From contig JAJTUP010000006.1 in NCBI GenBank assembly GCA_021399435.1, positions 434,001-498,000 on the forward strand: a stretch of DNA of 64,000 bases. Direction: 5' to 3'. This DNA is from Diaporthe sp. PMI_573. Its lineage: Eukaryota; Ascomycota; Sordariomycetes; Diaporthales; Diaporthaceae. Made by a program: the position numbers and the translations under genes. Position 1 is the first letter of the stretch. Every line of letters begins with the position of its first letter. Of this stretch, positions 57,501 to 64,000 are shown in pieces. Below the pieces are notes generated by a model, which ran no database searches, was not told the DNA's origin, and saw only the letters and a list, made by a program, of their open reading frames with translations.

Positions 57501-58888
57501 TTTGGCTGAAAGGGGAAATGCCCCCAGTCTTGTCGCTGCACGTTCACACCTGGATCGAGCCTGTTCCGGTCCTCCTTGCCTCAGACCAAGGTGAAAATGA
57601 GTTCTGAGTAAATGTCTGGACATGAAAAACTTCCACCGACCTGTGATGCGACGGGATCCCAACAGTTGATATTGACGCTGCCAGATAGCTGGGCCACTAC
57701 CTTGCATGTCTGTAACCAAGAATGTTAGCACAACAGCAGTATGCAGGCCCGCGAAGGGGGGGGGGGGTAGTAAACGGTTAGAACTTTGGTTCAAATTAGA
57801 CATCACATAGTCTACCATGAGAAATAGGCTCTACGATATGGTTTCGCCGCCCCTAATTGGTCACCCCACTATCTAATGACCCCAGCTCAATCGATGCCAT
57901 CGAACCTAGACCGTTCAGCGTCCAAAGGAGGCAGGGTCGTTGTCGTGTACGTATGCGTGTTGGTTCTCTCAGTCACAAACTCCCACACGTTAGCCCGAAT
58001 CCTTCGTCTTTTATTCATGCAGGCCTTGTGCACGATTCTGGACACGTTCCGTACAAAATCTTAGCTCCTACGCCAACACATCCGGGGTTCACGCTACTCG
58101 AAGGGCAATCCGGATCGATCCTCCTAATTTTGTATCCTCTTCTGTATTGCGATCCCCCAACGTGGCTTTTGTGGCGACTATTATTCACTCTCAAGGAATC
58201 GAGGTGGTCAGCGCTTGAGCTGGAGGTGGATTCGTTTCATAGTACTACCACACCATGCCATCTCAGATCTCAACTTTTTTGCCAGAAACTGTCAGATCTT
58301 GTAATTCACTGCCAGCCTAGTCTGGTTGTCGTGGGTGGACTGTAGCCACTCGCCAAGGATACTATCCGTGGACCACAGTTCCTCATTTGAGTCTCACCCT
58401 CAGACACGGATCAGGAACTTCACGTCTCCCCAGTAGACATCAACTAGTTACTATTCCACGTAGATTTTGATTAATCCCGAAGGCATCGATGGATCCGCAC
58501 CACCCTGCATATAAAGCCACGAGGATCTAAAGCATCGGCACGATTCTCTCCAAGCACCCGCTTGGGACTAACTTTTGCTGCATTTTCGCGCGAAACAATC
58601 GAACTCATCCACACCCATACCCTGCCCAGTCGAAATAAGTCAATCCCAGGAAACTAAATATATAGACAGAATATGAAACGCCCAGCGAAGTGTCAGTCAC
58701 GCCAATAGAGATTACGGCGTTATATTGACTCTGGTACATTCCCGTCTTACAACTATAATACCTTGTGGGCGGGACACGATATCCCTGAAAGTTGGTTGTG
58801 AGGACAATCTCACATTTGCACATGCATTGCGGCTGGAGGACAATATTCACTTAATGTACAAAAATCTCTGGCGGGAGACAAAGTATTC
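54573..58888. other. Gene-poor 4.3-kb region
   Basis: No supportable gene. It contains a GGCATGGGGGC repeat at 55943-55994 and a run of 11 G at about 57757-57767. Frames such as 57062-57607 (181 codons) show no domain or codon signal. It begins the accessory part of the window. Confidence 0.5.
55943..55994. repeat. G-rich tandem repeat (GGCATGGGGGC)
   Basis: Four to five 10-12-bp units of GGCATGGGGGC. The G runs could form a quadruplex. No gene is adjacent. Confidence 0.7.
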
Positions 58889-60580
58889 TCAAGAATTGCC
58901 ACCATTGACATCCTCCGCAGTGATATCCACCCCTCTGTTTGACGCCGAGAAGTTGACACGTAATTGTTGGCCTAGGTCACCTCTAGGGACAATCTCCACG
59001 TGCATTTCATCCTTTGGCGTCGGCATGGACGATGTCATAGGGATGTCCTTCCGGGGCTGTGTCCACTTGCCATCTCTGGTAGCAGGCTTGAGGTCAAAGC
59101 GGAGCAATAGCAGAGCCGCAAAAGACATGACCTCAGTGCTGACAAAATGGCGTCCTGGGCAGAGCACCGTCCCTCCTCCAAAGGCTCGGAACGCGACGGG
59201 GTTAGTCCTTTGAGTCAGCCGACCTGTCCTTTTTGACCCCGCCTCAATTCTGTGCGGTTTGCTGACTGAGCAGTCTCTTAAATGGGAGATCGAACTCACA
59301 AGTGATCCGAGACGTAGCTGAATGAGAAGGAGACAGGGATTTGGAGGAACAGACCGACAGATGCCAAGGCGTTACTCGTCAGGCCCTCGAAGCCGAAGCT
59401 CCTGATGATAGATGGCGAGTACGTATCGAAACCGCGCTGAGGACCGTTATTTAGGACAGTGATCGCCACGTGAACTATGATCCGCCAATTGGTAAACGCC
59501 TTCTTGAATGTCTTTCGATCAATGTGCTTCTTTTTGTGACCTTTCAACGGGTCGTCCAGGATCACACGGGTGTTCAGGATATATAGCTCCCGGTCCGTAA
59601 AAACTTTTCGGCCTGGAGCAAAGGGGCAGTATGGCTTTTTAATAGAGCCGGGGAAGACCAGGCCGAAGAGACAGCCGAAAAGTATCGTGAAAAGCCCCAT
59701 CAGGGCGAAGAGCCAGAACCAGCCGGGCTTTCCACCGACACCACGCATATAGAGGATGTCATATGCTAGTAGCTTAGAGGAGGCGGCTCCGAATTGGTTA
59801 CCTACCGACACCATTAGTTATGTTTCGGGTTCCAAAGTGCCGGTTTATGGAATATCCTTCAAAGAATTAGGGTGATATTTCGTAACGAGAAGGAAAAATG
59901 GATGCCAACCGATATAGAACAACATAACTCTTTTAGCCATCTCATCACGTGTATACCATGTCGACATTGTCCATAGCCCACCTGGAATGAAACCAGATTC
60001 GGTAGCTCCCAGAAAGAACCGAGTAATCAGGAAAGCAGGATAGCCCTTTTGGAATGCCTGAAAAAGACTGACCAGGCCGAATAGGAAGAGCTGCAGGGTC
60101 AGCCACTTGCCCGGACTAACCCGGTACAGTATCATGTTGGATGGGATTTCGAAGAGCACAATGCCCAGCGAGAGCAGCTGTTGACCGACGTTAAACTGGT
60201 TCTGGTCGATACCGACATCTTCCATGAAGTTGTCTGTGATTGCATTTGCAATGTTTCCTCTGTCAAGCTCTTTCGACGAGGGTCAGCACGCGATAAGGAG
60301 TGACGAGCCATCGTGCTTAACAGAGGAGGGCCCCAGGCACTTACGGAGGCAAAAGAAGCCGAGGGTCAAGACTGAAACGACGAGCAAATCGAGTCTTTGA
60401 GAAGCGTCCTGTGTTAGTGGAAGAGGCCCCTTTATCTGGGTTTGTACTGATTACTTACTTGCGCTTCGCCTTTGCTTCCTCTTGCGGAGTCCAATCTGGC
60501 TGCGTCTCGTAGGCCATGGCCTTCTCGTCAGGCTGGTTGACCGACCCTGAGGTCGTGTATTCTTTGCTGCATGCTGCCAT
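58889..60580 (-). pseudogene. Truncated MFS transporter joined in frame to a P450 C-terminus
   Basis: MFS exons 60580-60459, 60394-60345, 60269-59910 and 59801-59300 give about 344 residues of an allantoate-permease (Dal5-like) transporter: LDRGNIANA, GQQLLSLGIVLFEIPSNM and RFFLGATESGFIPG. The last ~130-150 residues expected after SYVSD are missing. A consensus GTGAGT donor follows (59299), and an AAG acceptor at 59208 leads in phase into a P450 fragment, 59207-58889, with the haem loop FRAFGGGTVLCPGRHF. Spliced so, the locus reads as one 450-residue chimera. The P450 part resembles the C-terminus of the P450 at 33106-34874. Without the I-helix and ExxR it cannot be a working P450. It may be a rearrangement scar or an expressed fusion. 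Confidence 0.75.
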
Positions 60581-62270
60581 CGTTGTTGTGCATTGACTGA
60601 TGTCCCTCCTTTCCTATATTTTTAGCGAGTTTCTAGAGAGATGCTATCGGTCAAATATATGGATAAATTGACTTTATTGACCTGAGCTTGATTGTTCTTT
60701 AGGTACATGAGCTTCCTGTGCCATGTCACGTAGACCATCTTGCTGCACGCCCGAGCTTTTATCACATCGATGAGGCCAATATCCAGGTGAATCTCATGCA
60801 AGTGTAATCTGGCTTGGCCTAATGCGGATTGATAAGTCTGACTGGAATCGGATGTCACTTCTAAGTTCTTGGTGTGCTGCGTTGTGCAAGTAGTATTGGG
60901 TCTGCTTTGTCGATATTCTATATTAAGAACACTCACTGTCTCGAATCATGTCCTTCTGCATCATGAAAGTTACCGTGTTGTATCCGCCCATGATCTGAGC
61001 GACATGTCCGGTCTGGGCAGCGCTGGTGATGTCGCCCATCTGTGGATCGAAGCTCACCGGAGATTGTTCCGGCTTGCTGCCACACCATTATCAGATCCCT
61101 AGGACCTATATACCGAAGCGTTTTGCCGGCCTGGCTGTTGTCACAATGATTTATTTTGCCATGATCTGGGCAGCGATTATGATATCGCCCGCGTATGGAT
61201 CCGCGAGCACGCAATCGACCCTGAGGTCTCTCATACTGGGAGGGAAGGGGTCGGTCGAGCCTCGGAATGCAAGGTCGGAAGTCTTGGGTATTGTCTTGGG
61301 ACTAAGACTAACCCCGACACCAAGAGGCTTGTGTTTTTAACCTTTTGGCTGCCGTGTTGTTTGCAATGTGATTTCGGCGATCTGCCGCCTAGGTGTCTTG
61401 ATGCGGCTGTGCTGGTGCCGGGACCAAACCGAAACGGAAGATTTGGATCTGACACCAATGGGATCGTCAACGGCAGGTCCCCAAGGCTAGGCACAGACTA
61501 GGCATCGACATACAACTGGCCATAGTCCTGGATCTGCACAATAGTATACATCATCCTAACTGCAACAATCGTCATTGACAGTGTGATCTATCTGGAGAAT
61601 TACAGAGCTCAACCTAGTACTCCCCGCGTGCGATGTATCCGGAGCCCCGAGACCGAGGGGACTTTCAGTCCGGACAAGCTGAGAGTGTTTGAGACGGACC
61701 GATGACTTTTTCACTTAAAATGAACCCTTTACCCAGCCCTACATAGAATGAGTGTCTAAAAGTAGAAACAGAAGCATGTTTAGCCTAATTAGACAAAGGG
61801 TGATGAGCTGAAGGCTGTTTATCTGCGACGGTGAAGGCTAACAAGTGACTGAGAATCCCGCACGCCATTGTACTATCATGTGACGGAAATATAGGTGCTC
61901 AATCCTGGGGTGGATTGAGCGTTCGCTTCCAACATCATGTGCCTCCTACCCAGGTACGTTTCCCTTGGCGGACCATCAACGCAAGAATCCATTTCCCCGT
62001 TAGACCCGAACGAGATCGAAGTGCGAAAGCATCGGGTAAAGGAACAAAATTTATTCTCGTCGTGTGAAGTATATCAGTCATGACTATGAATTCTATAGGT
62101 AGGGGGGGAGGGCTCGTTTAACGACTTCTCTAGTAGTAAACAGTCGGTGACCGGAGTGCCATGGATCTACTTTCTGGAATAGGAGGTTCTCCAGACTTAC
62201 GCATCTCTGCCAGTCTAGATGACCGTTTTGATTGACGAATATTGTAGCCATTCTCAATAGAGTCTTTACG
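60581..62270. other. Intergenic region, nothing certain
   Basis: 1.7 kb. Two ~37-bp stretches near 61011 and 61167 are about three-quarters identical (TCTGGGCAGCG...GTGGATC/ATGGATC) and may be an old duplication. No gene was supported. Confidence 0.45.
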
Positions 62271-64000
62271 TCAATTCGTGGTCTTCTTCCGAATTCGGAA
62301 CGGAACCCTATTTGTCGGCGGTAGTGTTCCCGTCGGATACCACTTCATATCCGGCTTCACGTCATCCATTGTTTTTGTCGACATCAGTTCAAGCTCAAAC
62401 CTTGTAAAGAGTATTGCAAACGTCCCGAGCATCTCCACTTTCGCAAAGTGTCGGCCGGGACACATACGCTGGCCACCTCCGAATGGCAGCCAGCATCCAG
62501 CCAGCCCTTCAAGCGAGAAAGCAATGTCGTCCGTACCAGCCATCACATCGGCGCCTTGGGCGAACAGGAAGCGCTCGGCATCAAAATTCGCCAGTGGCTT
62601 CTCCTGCGGTCGGCCGACGAATGCCCATGCCTCATCATTGAATGCGGCCTCCCGCCCGAAGACAGAGAGAGTTTGCCCGGCAGGAATGGTCCACTCCCCA
62701 AGATGAAGACCGGGTGTGTTGACAGTGCGCGAGATAGCGATGGCGACATAATACCGGCATACTTCGGCGAAGGCTGACTGTAGACGAGGTTTTTGAGCTA
62801 AGGCAGTAACGTCAAACAGGCCGTCAGCTTGCCGGCACTGTTGCGCCTCGGCGAGGAGTCGAGTTTGCAAGGGTATATCACGTAGAGCGTGGAATATAAA
62901 CCAAAAGATCGCGCGTAAGACGTTCGAGTTTATACTACATGTGGGAGTTCAAAGTTAGCATGCTGAGATTCAGACAATTGCCTGAAGGTCCATAAATGTA
63001 CCTACGCAAACATCAGGCCCACGTCGAGCGATGCCCTATCATCGGCATCCAAGTCCATCTTCATCATAGCCACCTGTCTTGCTTTCATGAGCTTCGCGCC
63101 GAAGTGGGTATCGAATTCCGGGTCTTCGGGGCTGAGCCTAGCAACCTCTGCGCCAGCTTCCTTGTGGGCCTCAGACTGCCATAACTTCAAGGCTTCTCGA
63201 AGCCGATCCCGAGCTCGATACGCAGCCGGCATAAGCCAGCGTGGCCGACCGAAAAGAAATTTGGTCATGTTGCTGTCAAATATACGAAAGTCGTTCAGTA
63301 AGTCTGGGTTGAACTCGAGTACGCGCGGTCCAAACAACGTTCTCGTAGCCGACTCCCCCACCACTGACTGAATGAAGCTGTATAAATCCGGATACTCTAC
63401 CCACTGTTCTTGGATACCCATTGCGTCGAGCTGCTTTCCAACAGTGGCAACGAAACGCTCATTGAGGGCTTGAAGATGTGGAGAAGACAGATACGTCTGT
63501 GCTGTATGAGCCGTCCAAAAATGCACTCGATTCTCCGGTTTTACGTTGCTGTCCTTTCGTGGTTGAACGGCGATGCCCGAGTTGTCATCATCCCAATACT
63601 TGGCAGCCGTAGCAGAGCTGCCAAAGAGCCTGCGCAGTGCCATGGACGAAGCCGGCTTCGCACCAGCTGTTTTCGCTGCCTTGAAGATGGCCGATATGTG
63701 TTCAGGGTTGCCAACAAGGGTCAGGAACTTGGGGCCAAATTTGGCGCGTAGGGGTCGGCGCCAGCCATAGCGGGAGCTGGGGAGAAAGTTAGCCTCCCCG
63801 TCTCTGCAGGCGCTTTCTTATTTTGGCGCGAGGAGTAGTTCAACTTACAAGACACTCGACACATATCTCTGCAGGTCCAGAAGGGCCACAACTGCATCAC
63901 CTAGCCAAGGCGTACTGTAGGGAATAGATGGAGGGGGGTTATCTTGCTCCTTCTTGAAGTGATGTTGTGATGGGTCACGTACATTGTCCTGCCGAAATCG
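62271..64000 (-). CDS. Cytochrome P450, 5' end beyond the window
   Basis: Minus-strand exons: from beyond 64000 to 63849, then 63776-63006 and 62934-62271. The visible part has about 530 residues with the opening exon incomplete. The N-terminal region includes PPPSIPYSTPWLG, a proline hinge. The haem loop is LPFGGGQRMCPGRHFAK, with the axial Cys. The I-helix region at the exon 2/3 junction reads GLMFAINSNVLRAIFW, without AGxDT, as in the CYP7/CYP8-like fungal clade shared with the first P450. Both introns are in phase 2, and the second donor is GTAGGT. The start codon lies outside the window. Substrate unknown. Confidence 0.85.

Noticed and set aside
57062..57607. 181-codon open frame in the gene-poor region
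   Set aside because: Sequence looks random, no motif or signal peptide, overlapped by antisense frames of similar quality.
57757..57767. Run of 11 G
   Set aside because: A simple homopolymer, possibly length-uncertain in sequencing; no function supported.
61011..61204. Imperfect ~37-bp repeat pair
   Set aside because: About three-quarters identity over a short length with no terminal structure; too weak to call an element.
1..64000. CRISPR arrays, rRNA or functional tRNA genes
   Set aside because: No regularly spaced repeats, no rRNA sequence, and no cloverleaf with complete acceptor and T arms was found; the tRNA-like piece at 35585-35729 does not close properly.

Overview
The window is nuclear DNA of a filamentous ascomycete, most likely a Sordariomycete. 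The evidence is short 50-100 bp spliceosomal introns with GTRNGT donors, CTAAC/CTGAC branch sites and YAG acceptors, plus a set of typical Pezizomycotina genes: Siw14, an HLJ1-type J protein, cyclin C, the Sal1 carrier, AMA1, BET4, a WDR48/Bun107 protein and the Pet8 SAM carrier. No bacterial operon structure, rRNA, convincing functional tRNA gene or CRISPR array was seen. All gene models are manual exon joins checked for reading phase; none has transcript support.

Layout. 0-12 kb is housekeeping: SIW14 inositol pyrophosphatase, an AIM19-like membrane protein, an ER J-domain protein, an orphan protein and a MINDY-type deubiquitinase ending in a CaaX box. 13-21 kb holds a secreted Gly-rich protein, a TfdA-like dioxygenase, cyclin C and a Ca2+-regulated mitochondrial carrier. 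At 22.6-28.6 kb a complete hAT transposon (3,073 bp, 8-bp target duplication, intact transposase) sits inside a gene for an adhesin-like membrane protein; the two host parts remain in frame with each other. At 29.4-32.2 kb lies the meiosis-specific APC/C activator AMA1, whose frame is broken by two TAG codons, each where a tryptophan is expected and each with its A in the loop of a hairpin. This is the pattern expected of fungal sexual-stage A-to-I (TAG to TGG) stop-loss mRNA editing. 33-38 kb holds two cytochrome P450 genes flanking a 332-bp TRIM-like miniature LTR element. 39-54.6 kb is housekeeping again: BET4, a small Cys-containing protein, Bun107/WDR48, PET8, a TilS-like protein, a histidine acid phosphatase and a small secreted protein. 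54.6-64 kb is gene-poor accessory DNA with a truncated MFS transporter joined in frame to a P450 C-terminus, and a further P450 running off the window.

The genes are mostly independent single-copy loci. The three P450 loci and the MFS relic suggest a former accessory or secondary-metabolism neighbourhood, but no backbone synthase is present.
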